The position numbers were made by a program, and so were the translations under genes. From Larix sibirica (Eukaryota; Streptophyta; Pinopsida; Pinales; Pinaceae), in NCBI GenBank assembly GCA_004151065.3, contig NWUY0300008067.1, positions 62,560-87,478 on the forward strand: a DNA stretch of 24,919 nucleotides. The letters are read 5' to 3'. Below the pieces are notes generated by a model that searched no databases, was not told where the DNA came from, and worked only from the letters and a program-made list of their open reading frames with translations. Within the stretch, counting starts at the first letter, position 1. Every line of letters starts with the position of its first letter. Positions 1-10,484 of this stretch are shown here, one piece after another.

Positions 1-1594
1 TTTCCAAAACCACCCAAACTGCCCCAAATTCGATTTTTTTTTATATTTTTTAAAGTGAAACATGCGCGTAGGTGAAAAAATAGGCTAAAAATGTCATTTT
101 GAGGGGTTTTCAAGGGGTCTTTTGTTCTCCAAATATGGTCTAAAGCTCCCTAACTGCTAGATAATCAATGAATAAGTAAATGATACATTACTGAGCATCC
201 AAATATTACTCTTCCATCCACAATGTCCTTTTTTGTGATCAACAATACCTTCATGAAGTGTCGTCATGAGAGCATCAACATGCAAGTGTCGACACGGATG
301 GAGAAGTGCCAATTTGGGTTATAACAATAACATGTAGTTTAAAATGTTTAAAAGACATAGAAATTTTACTCACCATTTGATTTTCCCTTCCTATTGTGTA
401 TTTAATATTCACATATTCTTGTAACGTATATACTGAATCAACAAACAATTACCCTATAAAACATAACTAAAACTGAATATTCCATAAAAGTTGGGCCACT
501 AGGGGATTATTCCATGAGACCAACCCGAGAGTTTGCTACTAACTTAGTTGGATGCATGGACATCTCGACTAGAATTGTTTAGCTAGATTCCCTTGGATCA
601 TATTTCTATATTGGTAGGTAGGGATACTGCAATTTTACGAAATTTCTATGTTGTTCCCTCCTTCACCTTTGATGGGACATAGTGGAATGAACTTCACACA
701 ATTTTATTGAATTTTCACATTTTTTTTACGAAATGAATAAATTTCTGTTTTGAAAGTTTGAAATTTAAAGATTTGTGCAAGGTGGCCTTAATTAAGGAAA
801 GCCTTAGAGAGTTTTGTGGATTGAGATACCTCACATCCCTTGTGAACATTTATGTTAAGAATGAATTTCACCAATCTTGAATAAATTATGTAGGTTCTTA
901 AGTACCTCTAATCCAATATTCAAGAATCTTATGTTTAAATTGTGTTTTAATTCTTTCCTCACACTTTGCAAATCATTTGAAGTATGATATGGTTGACAAA
1001 GTGTGTTAAATTCAGATCCTCCTAAAGAATTCCATGCGATGCTTCATGATCCTCATAATCCAAGTGAAATCGTGTAATAGTAATTCTCAAAGGAAACTTT
1101 AACCACCTATGCATGCTGGTCCGCACCTTGCCTAATTACTATGTTCTTTGCTCATGATAATTTGGCTAACATCCTTTTGTTATTCTAGTTCTATAATCGA
1201 GTGTTTCACATATTCCTTGAAAGAATTCTACCAAGTCAAATTTGTGTTTATCCACTTTGAAGGCATTTTTATTTTTCTGTATGCATTCTCAGAGGGACAA
1301 GGAATTTGCTTTGATGGCTAATTTTGGTCTTCATCTTGCAGAGCAATATATCTAAGCATTCTATGTCAACGAATCCATTTGAATTTCGTCAAACAACTTG
1401 TCCTTATCAATATGATTGTTTCTCCCACTATAATTTCCACAATAATGTTTTCACACTTACAAAGGATGGCCAATAGTATCTCTTTCATTTATCATCCAAT
1501 TTAGCCTCTCTCGTCCTCTTTGACAATGTAGCGATTCACCAAGAGAAGCTTGAAAATACTGCATTGTCCACATCGCCTTCATTCTATCCTTTCC
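1..1594. other. AT-rich stretch without recognisable gene
   Basis: No long open frame and no protein family that I recognise on either strand. The segment lies upstream of a gypsy pol relic on the same strand, so part of it may be the decayed 5' half of that element (LTR, gag, protease). I could not identify an LTR boundary, a primer-binding site or a gag zinc knuckle, so this is only positional inference. Confidence 0.5.
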
Positions 1595-2179
1595 TTGAAT
1601 CATACAAAGACAACCTTTTGGAACTCTAAGGGATACCTCCTCCCTATCATGTTCAACATGAAATCAACCTCTTACTAGGTGGCACCTCATTACCCAGTGC
1701 CTCAACATACCAGTTGTCCCTCATTGAAAGTGCATAAATAGATACACAAATCCATGTGCTACTAACTAAAAGATAAATTAAACCCATCACTTAACCATGT
1801 GGTTCACTGCCATTCATTATCACTAAGAAGGAATCCTTGGAATGGTTGTTGGTGGCATATTATAGAGCACTGAATAAGATTATTGTTAAAAGTATATATC
1901 AATTTCATTGCATTGAAGAATTGGTTGACCAACTAGAAAGCACCTATTACTTCACTAGGATGGAACTCATTTCCAATTATCATTAGATTTGAATGAATTT
2001 TGTTGATACCACTAAAAGAACCTTCAAAACCAAATTTGTCCTTTTTCAAATGGTCGACCATGTCCTTTGGGCTCACAAATGCTCCTGCAACTTTATGTGG
2101 CTCATCAATGACACTTTTTGACCACATATGGGGAGTTTTGTCTTCATATATCTTGATCGCATTTCAATTTTAGACATAA
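1595..2179 (+). pseudogene. Ty3/gypsy pol relic: linker and reverse transcriptase N-terminal half
   Basis: Translating the plus strand with stops ignored gives the usual order of a plant gypsy pol. A linker resembling PPYHVQHEINLLLGG lies at about 1635-1680. It is followed by IKP...PCGSLPF, then YYRALNKIIVK (the family's DYRALNK motif) near 1858-1890, and a segment ending DQLESTYYFTRMEL. A short piece reading FGLTNAPAT is in another frame, and then YLDR replaces the catalytic YLDD at about 2140-2155. Several stops (for example in NYH*I* and DTF*PHM) and two local frame changes make it inactive. In an intact element this domain copies the element's RNA into DNA. The motif order makes the family assignment fairly safe; the lineage within gypsy is not resolved. 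Confidence 0.8.
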
Positions 2180-2339
2180 TACTTAGGATGGTCACATCCA
2201 ACATCTCTGTGAAATTATTAACATCCTTTCTGCCAATTAGCTCTACGTAATAAAAAAGAATATATTTTAGACACTACTCCATCTCTCATTTAGGTTTTGT
2301 GTTTTAGTTGATAGCGTCAAGCATGATCCCTCTAATGCC

Positions 2340-3085
2340 AATGCACTTTTAAATTGGGAATTACCTCATACACCAATTTATTTTAAGAGATTCCTTGATG
2401 GAATGAACTTTAATAGAATGTTGATTTTTTAGTTTGCTAAAATTACCATCCCATTGCATCATTTATCTAGTCAAAGACAAAACATGCATTTTCCAAATTA
2501 AAGGAAATTTTATGTTTAGATCCAACATTGTGCCTTACAGATCTCTAACAACCTTTTTAGAATGAATCATGCCTTATATCATACCATTGGAGTTGTACTT
2601 AAGCAAGGAGGACATCTAGTGGCTTATTGATCAAAGAGTTTGTTGTTTTCCAAATTAAACTACAACTATACATATGATAAAAAATGTTATGCTTTGGTGT
2701 AGAGCTTGAAACATTGGTAGAAATATCTAGTAGGAAATAAAACAGTTCCATTCATGGATGATCATTCTTTAATATTCTTTGATTCATAATCCAAAATCCA
2801 TACTCACCGATACCTCAATTGGGATTCCTACGTCCAACAATTCCACTTAGTCATTAAATACAAGAAGGGTTGTGTGAATAAAGTGGCATATCTCCACATC
2901 GACCCTCTCACACAGACCTATCCTATTATTGACCACTGCATCCCAACTTATGATAAGTGGAAGCAACAATATGCTATGGATCCATATTTCAATCCTATCA
3001 TCAATTCCTTGCAGTAGCCAATGGTGGTCAACCAAGCCCCCTTTTTGGACTACACAATTTTCCAAGGGTGGATGACTGTATAAAC
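2340..3085 (+). pseudogene. Ty3/gypsy pol relic: RT C-terminus, RNase H and integrase-proximal linker
   Basis: This continues the relic upstream. A segment like FAKITIPLHHL (about 2435-2465) matches the end of gypsy RT. From 2544 one frame reads through the RNase H region with four stops: TIGVVLKQGGHLVAY, then YTYDKKCYALV, KHW*KYLVGNKTVPF, and LNWDSYVQQFHLVIKYKKG. These correspond to the family's IGAVLxQ, YDKE, W-xx-YL and W..YLQQF...I.YKKG blocks. The tail (YDKWKQQYAMDP and FLDYTIFQGW) resembles the stretch before the integrase zinc finger. No integrase HHCC or DDE core is recognisable further on, so the element is truncated or decayed beyond recognition there. Non-functional. Confidence 0.8.
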
Positions 3086-4423
3086 TCTCTCATATTTTTC
3101 TTCCCACTTTATATGATTTTTACATTAATAAGACATTTCTTGGCATTTATAGAAGTATTTATTTTTGTTGTCCATTTCACATCATGTCAATTATTTTGTT
3201 TATCTCTATGCCATATGTTACAAAGCCAAAAAATGGGTTTCAATCAACTGTAATTATGCACATATAATGGGTTTCTGGAAGATGGATTCTATTGAGGCTA
3301 TGTTGGACCAAATGGTTTATAGTCAAACACATTATAGACACCCCTACAATAACATGTAGAGAGAGTTTTTTTTTATAAGTTCTGTGTGTATGAAATAGAG
3401 TTATGGGTAGAGACAGAGTAAAGTAAAAATCCAATGGATAGGAAGTAAAATAAGGAGAAAGACAATTTAGAAGAATGTTATGCTTAATAAAGTGATATTG
3501 TAGACTTGGTGTAATGTTTTCTCCTTTTCCTCTATCTAAATTCTTGAGTATAAATTTTTTTCTAATGATTGAAGCAGCTATGCTCAATTTCTGTAAGATT
3601 GAATGTGAAGTTAAGTGCATTTGAATGGTGAAGGAATCAATCTCAATGACAAATGGATTGGGCTGGTTTTAAGTTTAAATTCTGGGCATTAATGATTTGA
3701 GAAGATTGAAATCGTTGTGTATGATTTCCTTCTTGTTATATCGAAACCCTGTCTCTTTGGTATCAAGAATAGAAAGGCATTGTGAGAATGAACACCTCCT
3801 ATATACACTACCTAGTTCATGATCTATCAAGTTCATCAATACATTAACTTTATTAATTTTCGGCTATTGACAGAGGTCGATTTTCTATCGATAAATGAAT
3901 GGAGGCATCCTCAACACCAATGTTTGAACGAGTCATTCCAGATTTTAATTATCTTGAAACCCTGTTCTTTAGAAATAAAGAACTCAGTTAATAAGTAACT
4001 TAGTTGTTATTCAGAAGATCGAGAAGACCTTCTATCAGGACCATAGAAACGCTAGAATCAAATTTCAAAAAATTAGATTAGAAGATAAATCAATAAGCAA
4101 GGAGGAAGTATTGCGCACTCCATTGTATTTTCCATTTTCAAAAAACCCAAACAATCTTCGTTGTAGCCCCTATGTCACTAGTTGAATTCCAGGATTTGTT
4201 TCCATGTCGCATTACTTTTTTTGTGCATCATATTATACTCTATTTCTCATATCCATATAGTATGCATTTCATCCTTTTGATCGGTTGAGATATTCAATTT
4301 CCCATTTTCACATTCAATAAAAGTATTTGTATGCCAAACTAAGCATGCGATCTATTATTGACTTGTGGTACAAGCTTATCTTTGGCATCGGTATTTGATC
4401 ATGCTTTGAGGACAAATCATCTC
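3086..4423. other. AT-rich stretch, probably decayed retrotransposon DNA
   Basis: The longest open frame (minus strand, 3240-3620, 126 codons) shows no recognisable domain, and its composition looks like translated AT-rich noncoding DNA. The stretch sits between the gypsy RNase H relic and a possible gypsy pol tail, where integrase would be expected. I could not find the integrase zinc finger or catalytic core. I see no RNA gene. Confidence 0.45.
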
Positions 4424-4433
4424 AAGGAGGGGT
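4400..4433 (+). other. Possible gypsy pol C-terminus and polypurine tract
   Basis: The plus strand encodes LRTNHLKEGG just before a purine run AAGGAGGGG (4424-4432), followed at once by TG (4433). Plant gypsy polyproteins often end in a similar LRTNPFQEGG-like stretch, with the polypurine tract directly before the TG that opens the 3' LTR. It lies on the same strand as, and downstream of, the gypsy relic at 1595-3085. I could not find the far end of an LTR or a matching 5' LTR, so the call rests on the tail plus the tract. Confidence 0.4.
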
Positions 4434-4451
4434 GACATATAAGAAATATAA

Positions 4452-5758
4452 TTACATAGTTAAACCTAGTTGATCAAGAAATTTCTTATGATTTGTATCA
4501 TTACGGAAAAACAACTCAATGCATTGAAATGAGACTCTTTTCACCTCCATATCTGTATGGAATCCCAGATCATGAGAGGTTTGGTTTTGAAGGTACAAAG
4601 CATCATGCAAAGGTATATGATGATGATGTTCCCAATGTGTCAATCCATAGAGGGATGTATTTAGCCTCTGTACCATATATAGTTGTATTGGCCTCATAAA
4701 ATTAATCCATGGTGTGAGCTTCTAACCATTCCCCCATACCGAGGAATTTTACCATTGGATTTGAAATTGTAATTTGTGACTACCTCCTAAACACCATCGT
4801 TAAACACAAGTGCTGCAATATGAATGCTTTCTGTGGACTAGACATAGTTTGAATCAATCCACTCAAGAGACAAATTTCCTTTAACTTTTGTGAATTTATG
4901 CAATACAGAGAGAAATTTTGTGACAAATATGGTAATGGAAGAGTGAATAAATTCATTTCCGTCCCTAAATTTCCTCATCAAGTTGAGTATTTGGTACGAT
5001 GGTAAACATATATAGTGATGCATTTTTCATTTTTTAACAATATCTTGGACCTAGTCTAGTTTGGCAATGCCCTCTCGCATGTGGTCTAAACAATGTGATG
5101 GATTTTTCATTTTTAATAATATTTTGGACCCTCTCAAGTTTGGAAATGTCCTCTAGAATAGGTCTAAATAGTGTGTTACATACATGTTACACACAAGGTC
5201 CATAATAAGTGGTGTTCCTTTCAATCAAGACCTTACTAGCAACCACATTTTGTTGCATTATTAGTCACAATTTGCATGACATTTTACTCCCCCACCACCA
5301 TGAAAATAACTCTAACTACTCACAAAGTACTTCAACAATGTTTAATAGGTCAGATGCATCAATCAATTCAAGGAACACCATTCCCTTAGGGTGAGAGACA
5401 AGAAAACATATTAAGGTTCCATTCTTTCTATATGTATAACTATCTGACATCATAGTACCACCAGTTTGTCTCCAATCTTTATGCTAATATTTAATAATTT
5501 CAGTGGCGTCTTGAATGGCCTCAGTCACCATATTAGTCCTAAGAGATTCACATATTAGGATATTTGAACTCTGGGACAACAATAGCAATGACTGTTATGG
5601 CCTTCCATTGAAGCCTTTGCAATATTAAAAGGAATAGGGAATAATACCAAAATATTTGCAAGAAATTTCCTTGCTTCCTTATGCACATATTTCCTCCAAC
5701 CTATACTCTTGATGCTAGGCTGGGCTGCATGTTTAGTATACTCTTGAGACTTGTGCAT
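4452..5758 (-). pseudogene. hAT-type (DUF659-like) transposase relic
   Basis: Read on the minus strand across frames, this gives a collinear set of hAT transposase blocks. 5758-5600 reads RKFLANILVLFPIPFNIAKAS, like the pre-DUF659 block with its PFN motif. About 5480-5330 reads WRQTGGTMMSDSYTYR and then LVSHPKGMVFLELIDASD, the DUF659 signature with MSDGW degraded to MSDSY. Then come a TNNA-like segment, LEDISKLERVQNIIKN (near 5150), LNLMRKF...SSITIFVTKFL (near 4960), and WEHHHHIPLHDALYLQNQ with VKRVSFQCIE (about 4630-4500). Such proteins cut and paste hAT DNA transposons. Stops, frameshifts and an 80-bp tandem duplication (5015-5170) kill it. I saw neither the N-terminal BED finger nor the C-terminal dimerisation domain. 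The low-coordinate end stops just beyond the possible gypsy polypurine tract. Confidence 0.75.
5015..5170. repeat. Two-copy direct tandem repeat, about 80 bp, inside the hAT relic
   Basis: Unit 1 runs 5015-5094 and unit 2 runs 5095-5170. Both start GTGATG followed by A/G-TTTTTCATTTTT, and both contain TTGGACC, AGTTTGG-AATG, CCTCT and GGTCTAAA at matching spacing. The units differ at about a fifth of positions, so the duplication is old. In transposase terms the duplicated part encodes the LEDIxKLxxVQxIIKN block, which a functional protein would carry only once. Confidence 0.8.
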
Positions 5759-8115
5759 TCTCCAACATTATTTAAAACATTCGTTTTATAACGTTAATTC
5801 AATTACCCATGTATTAAGGCACAAGTATCATGAATTCCATCATTTTTTTAGAAAAAAATGCACATTTCTTTAGAAAATTGGAATGCTAGAAATGAACACA
5901 TTTTTTTATAGAAAAAATGGACATTTTTTTGTATAAAATTAAAGGGATGGATGTGGAGTCTCTTGTAAACTTCTTAAGGAACCTATAGGTGGACAATTTT
6001 GTAGGTCTTTGCTTCTAAAAACCTGTAGGTCGACACTTTTGTAGCAAACCATATATAACTATTTATATGGTTAAGAATGACATGAATGAAGGTTAGAACT
6101 ATAAAATAAGATAAGTGACGATGAAATGTGGTTAAGCGTATATGATTGTGTGGTAATGAAAATAATGATGGAAATGAATGGTTTTTTAGGAAATGTTTGG
6201 AAGTGTATATTATATGGATTAAGTGGGTATAAATATGATAGTATGAAATGGTTATGAATGGATGAAATGTATGCTAATAGAGAAATTAGAAATTTGTATG
6301 CGTTGTGTCAGTTGATGGCATAAGGTAAAGGAAATGAAAAAACTTACATATACCTTAAGTTGCTTACTTTTAATATAACACTTTGGCCTTACTTTGAAAT
6401 GGTGAAATGAAGACTTCAACATTCCAATAGCTTGGTTTCTTTGATTTCTTTGTTTTGATTTGTCATTTGTACAATGAATCCTTTTGTACAATAAACCCAT
6501 CCTTGTAGTAGATGTGAAATGTATTGTCCTATTAATGCTTCCTTGAAATTCTTGTGATTCCATAAGTTTATTTTGATTCTATGTTTATATTTCCTTGTAG
6601 ACCTATTTATTGCCCTACAGACTTTACATTTTCCTTTGCAGGCCTTCTGTTCTACATTGTAGGATTATTATTTTAGCTTTGTAGACTTGATTTAATTTTA
6701 GAAATTGATTTATAAGAGGCCATGTTTGGAGCTTGATGGCTGACTTGAAAGTTGGGATTGCAAGGATTCTAGTAGAATAAGCGTCTAGGTTAACAAACCT
6801 CAAATTTGAGCATATGGGGTGTCCAAAGAGCATATTATAGGAGGAAATGATAAATCTACATAAAAGAACTCTTAATTGATAACACACTCAATTAATGACA
6901 ATTATGGAGCCACATAGTGATTATATGGCCAACAATTAATAAAGCAAAATGAACTTAATGATGATTGTGATAGCATGTCTATGATTTTAGGAGTAAGGAT
7001 CGTTGATAAAACATGGCTTCATCAGCAAATGCATATCATATTTCATGGTCTCCATTGTAGTAAATGGAAAGCATCCATGGGTAATGTCGAATATAAATCC
7101 ATATTGATAATCTTGCTAAATGCCCTACTAGATTTTCTCATTCACCATCAATTCATATCACTTATGAAACCAAAACTATAATATTTTGGATGTTTAAAAC
7201 ACTAAATTTAACTTCTGGAGCATTTCTATCCATTACCATATTTTTAGTGCTTCGACTATAAACAATAACTATAAATATACAACACTTATCTGCAATGATG
7301 CATTTCATTCTGAAAATGCTCTTCCTCAACCAATCCTTCTTCCTTTTGTCTCCGTCACTGCCTTATAGGTGTAGTCATTCTTTTTCATCATCAAATTTCC
7401 ACCTTGCTCCATTGGTATAGTGACAACTCCATCCTCTAAATTTACACTATTAAATTATCATAACTAATGACATGTGTTACCTAAAATTCTCTAAATCTTG
7501 GCCTCCCCATTACTAAAGTTGTTGGTCCTTTTTTAAGCATCCCTTTCTTTACAATTGACAATATTGTCATTTTTTATTATCCATCTCTTCAAGTGGTGAA
7601 ATTAGGTGAATAAATATCTTTTTTGGATTGATTGATAATATCCCTTGGAGTAGTTTGTTTTGTATCGTTGTGTTGTTAAAGCTTTCCATGGGATATGGTA
7701 AGTGTAGGAGATCCATAAGATATGGTAAGTGTAGGATATAGGTAATAAGAACCAATTTATAATTTCATGAAAAGAAAGAGCATATTAAGTTATCTTGTTG
7801 GATTTCCTAAATTTTGACAAAACCAAATCTATTAAAGTTCAATTATCTCAGTTCTTGTATCAAACCTTCTTCTTGCCATGATTTGTTGAGTGAAGGAAAG
7901 CTTGATGGTAGAACTGGCAAGATAGCATTGATAGCTAGGAAAAATATATCACTTTAGTATTAATATTAAAATCATAAAAGTAAGGAGAAGATCAATATTG
8001 TTATTGACATTTCATACTTCTTAAACTAGTTAATTTGTTTATGTATTTTAATTAAAATTTCATTTAGTTCTATTTTTTGCACTTTCTTTTGTAGTCATAT
8101 TATTGCACAAACACA
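5759..8115. other. AT-rich stretch without recognisable gene
   Basis: Only short frames typical of AT-rich noncoding DNA occur here. The longest, minus strand 6252-6563, has 103 codons and no domain that I recognise. Small local repeats are present: a roughly 38-bp period at 5983-6043 (CCTATAGGTGGACAATTTTGTAG and a close variant), T/A-rich near-repeats at 5842-5940, and an 18-bp direct repeat at 7692-7736. No tRNA, rRNA or transposon protein was recognised. Confidence 0.5.
7692..7736. repeat. 18-bp direct repeat with 27-bp period
   Basis: GATATGGTAAGTGTAGGA occurs at 7692-7709 and again, identically, at 7719-7736. It is probably a small local duplication; no function can be read from it. Confidence 0.75.
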
Positions 8116-8375
8116 TTTTTTTTTTTGTAATTTAGATTAGGTCCTTATATTACTTCCAGAAATATATACAGAGTATCGCCAGGCCCTCCCAAAACTGGGA
8201 AAACAGACCCAGGGTCAAAAAATAATAAGTCATCCTCGAAAGGAAGCATTGTGGCATCATAGTCTGAGAATTTATGTCTTTCTACACTGTAGGGTAGCTA
8301 AAAAATGAAAAACTGCAGCAAAAACTAAACTGAAAAGTCTAAACTTAAAAAAGACATAAGCTGATTGAATCCGAG

Positions 8376-9056
8376 CTAGATGTTCAAACCGGTTGTGGCT
8401 TCCTGAGCCTCAGGTTCTTTGACGAGCTCAATACCGAGCCCGCGAGCAATCTGGTTCTGGTTGTGGAGGATTTGCTTCAGGTAACCCACCATTTCGTCTT
8501 GCCGGAGTAGAATTTCGGCATGTGCTTCTTCGCGCTCTGCCAGGGTCTTTCCGAGGATTGTTTTTTGTAGCCAGTGAATGTCCAGGGTTCGCTGGTAGAG
8601 CGTAGTGTGCCCTTTGGTACTTCCCGGGTCCGGAACCAGGGCCTCAAACTCCTCACGAATTTTTGAGTCTGCAAGGCATCCCCTCGTCACCTGGGCGTCT
8701 TCTTCAGCATCCTTAATTTCCTCTTGAGCAGACGACGGGATATCCTCCTTGAATCTACGGGCCTTTCCCACTAAACTGCGCATAAAACAAATCAGCGGGC
8801 CTGAAGAGGGGCCAGTTGGCTTTGTCTTCCACTTAATGCAACCTCTCATGGGCGACATTGCTGGTACTACTACAAACGAACCGGGAGCTGAATTACGAAT
8901 AGAAACAATGCAACGAAGAGAGCGTCTCAATGTTGTAAACCTCAAATATTTCACCTTTCTTCCCCATCTAATAGCACACAGAGATTTACGGCGACTCTTT
9001 CCCCTACCATCACCTCTAACAATTATTGCAGGGGTACCTCCCCACATGGAGCTCAT
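8376..9056 (-). CDS. Hypothetical protein of the LINE 3' module, 226 codons
   Basis: Open from ATG at 9056 to the stop at 8376. I do not recognise the family. The N-terminal third is strongly basic (GDGRGKSRRKSL, GRKVKYLRFTTLRRSLR). The middle is mixed, with an acidic stretch (EEIKDAEEDAQ, about residues 107-117). The C-terminal part (about 165-215) is charged and helix-prone: LAEREEAHAEILLRQDEM, then VGYLKQILHNQNQIARGLG, possibly a coiled coil. The homologous copy at 10717-11309 is broken by a 14-bp duplication and a stop. The frame sits inside a repeat module, so it is most likely an element-encoded or passenger protein, and it may not be expressed. The start is the first ATG after the GC-rich leader; a second in-frame Met lies three codons later. 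Confidence 0.4.
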   Translation of the reverse strand: MSSMWGGTPAIIVRGDGRGKSRRKSLCAIRWGRKVKYLRFTTLRRSLRCIVSIRNSAPGSFVVVPAMSPMRGCIKWKTKPTGPSSGPLICFMRSLVGKARRFKEDIPSSAQEEIKDAEEDAQVTRGCLADSKIREEFEALVPDPGSTKGHTTLYQRTLDIHWLQKTILGKTLAEREEAHAEILLRQDEMVGYLKQILHNQNQIARGLGIELVKEPEAQEATTGLNI

Positions 9057-9284
9057 CGTGGAGTGAATGCTAACTTACAGAGCCGGACCAGGATGGGACT
9101 TAGCGCACGCCGAAGGACTGGAGCACTCAAACGGGGGTTCGAAATATAATGGATGCTAGGACGCATGGACAGACGGGGTCGACATGTGCCCTGCCTAGTG
9201 GTTGACACAGGTGGGCATGTGTTAGGCTCCTTGGTTGTCAGGCTCTTCGCGAGGGTGGCCCCGCCCTAACACCTACCGCGGGGG
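9057..9284 (-). other. GC-rich 5' leader of the 3' module
   Basis: About 230 bp, clearly GC-richer than the surroundings, with the minus strand starting near GTGTTAGGGCGGGGCCACCC. Homologous blocks occur at about 11400-11638 and 17600-17820, directly abutting the ORF2 RNase H region of each LINE. It may be a strong structure that stops reverse transcription, or a leader or promoter-like region; the sequence alone cannot decide. Confidence 0.5.
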
Positions 9285-9454
9285 ATTAATATTAAATATA
9301 TCACTTTGAGATGTGGTATTAAATATTATTTATTTTATTTTTTAGTTAATTATTATTAATTTTAATTTTAATTTATAACTCGTATAATGATGATGTTCAT
9401 GATAATTAACATCTATTCAGACCAATTTTGATTATGGGATCTTAAGAAAGAAAA
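9285..9454. other. AT-rich spacer
   Basis: Very AT-rich, made of short TTAATT/AATTTT runs. It separates the solo module from the second LINE fragment. No gene, and no obvious target-site duplication of the module. Confidence 0.5.
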
Positions 9455-10483
9455 GTTAGGAATTACTTGGTTTGCTTTAGATTTTCATATTTATGCTCAA
9501 AAAGCTTGGAGAGGAGTATTCCTAAATTACTATAATTTTGATGAGATAAAAGGTTAGGCATCTTATTATTGTAACAAATTTTTTGAAACTGAGATCTTAT
9601 GTGGGTTTACGTAGGGTAATCTAAGAGGAAGTGTTTTTCATCCTCAACACTCATAGTCTCACAAAGATGATAGATCCTTTCATCCCATAGAGTTTTAGGA
9701 AAGGTCCAATACCCTATTTCACTATGCAACTCATGAAAGTTCGTTCTTATTTTAGCTATATGGATATTCTTCTTTACGCTAGTTAAAATAAATAGATAAT
9801 TTTGATCTTTAAGATTAGCTTTAATGACCTCCTTGTAATATCTTAATTTTCTTTTAACCTCTAAATCTTCATCACAACACAACTTCTTTTTGACCTTCAA
9901 AGTAATGGTATTTTTAATATCATCTATATTTTGCAAAGTGACATTTTCAACAATCCCCCACATTTTTAACCAAGACATGGCATTATATGCCAACATGCTT
10001 GAGCCTTATGTGGTTTTGACTGGAATTTAAAACAATTTTAGGAAGTCTCTGGTCTCCCAAGTTATTTAATTTTTTCTTGTACGTTAGGTACCTAGTCATA
10101 GCTTTGCTCTCAATGGAGGAAAGACGAACTTCAATAAGGATAATATGATATATCATATTTCTTTTAATTTTAATATTGTAAGTTATAAAACACTTATGGA
10201 TTTGCTCAATCCCTCTCCAAGATTCTTTAGAGAGGACCCATCCCCAAACTTCACACCCATACAAGAGAACAAGAGTGACGAGAGTTTCAAAGAGGAATTT
10301 ATTTTTGTCCTAGATCACAAGGTTTGTTGACTTACAATTGTTTTCAAGATCAATATAAGCTTTCCATCCTCCATTGATCCTTTTCTCGATGATGTAGTTC
10401 TAGTTAAGGTTGTGATGGATATCAATCCCAAGATATTTGTAGGAAGTGGCTTCCTCCAAATTGCTATTATCATACAAAAAAGG
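9455..10483 (-). mobile_element. 3' fragment of a second LINE family (RT C-terminus)
   Basis: On the minus strand, starting at 10483, the translation reads YKYLGIDIHHNLN and later EKRINGGWKAYIDLENN. It continues FLFETLVTLVLLYGCEVWGW, WRGIEQIHKCFITYN, LIEVRLSSIESKAM, KLPKIVLNSSQNH-like and MSWLKMWGIVE blocks, and ends near HLCETMSVEDEKHFLLD. YLGI followed by LLYGCEVWG and the C-terminal H-C / H...D stretch are typical of the thumb and tail of a plant non-LTR reverse transcriptase. This family differs from LINE-A/B: it has no RNase H, and its tail differs. Stops and frameshifts interrupt it. Its upstream part is cut exactly at the ambiguous base at 10484, so the rest is missing from this window. 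Confidence 0.7.
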
Positions 10484-10484
10484 N
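10484..10484. other. Ambiguous base N at an element junction
   Basis: A single N. To its left is the interior of the second LINE family. To its right is the extreme 3' end of the LINE-A module (AGTTAGATTAGGTCC), without the A tract seen in the solo copy. It may mark an assembly join or an unresolved homopolymer. Confidence 0.85.

Larger units (their letters stand above)
8116..9284 (-). mobile_element. Solo copy of the LINE 3' module (5'-truncated LINE or separate retroposon)
   Basis: On the minus strand the unit starts at the GC-rich end (about 9284). It carries about 230 bp of GC-rich leader, a 226-codon open frame and an AT-richer tail resembling plant LINE 3' ends (GTATATATTTCTGG..GTAATATAAGG). 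It finishes in an 11-base A tract, seen as T at 8116-8126. The same sequence follows the RNase H region of LINE-A (10485-11638) and, truncated, LINE-B (17534-17820). The solo copy stops just where the LINE RNase H part would begin. The poly(A) end indicates retroposition. I found no clear target-site duplication. Either it is a LINE copy truncated at the GC-rich block, or the module moves by itself. Confidence 0.7.

Noticed and set aside
3240-3620. A 126-codon minus-strand frame as a gene
   Set aside because: No recognisable domain, AT-rich composition, and it sits in decayed retrotransposon surroundings.
6252-6563. A 103-codon minus-strand frame as a gene
   Set aside because: No family recognised and no supporting context in AT-rich DNA; a chance frame is likely.
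8749-9066. Plus-strand 105-codon frame in the solo module
   Set aside because: It is antisense to the longer 226-codon frame, and the poly(A) end fixes the sense strand as minus.
8116-9284. Target-site duplication around the solo module
   Set aside because: The bases left of the T tract (GCACAAACACA) do not match those right of 9284 (GATTAATATTAAA).
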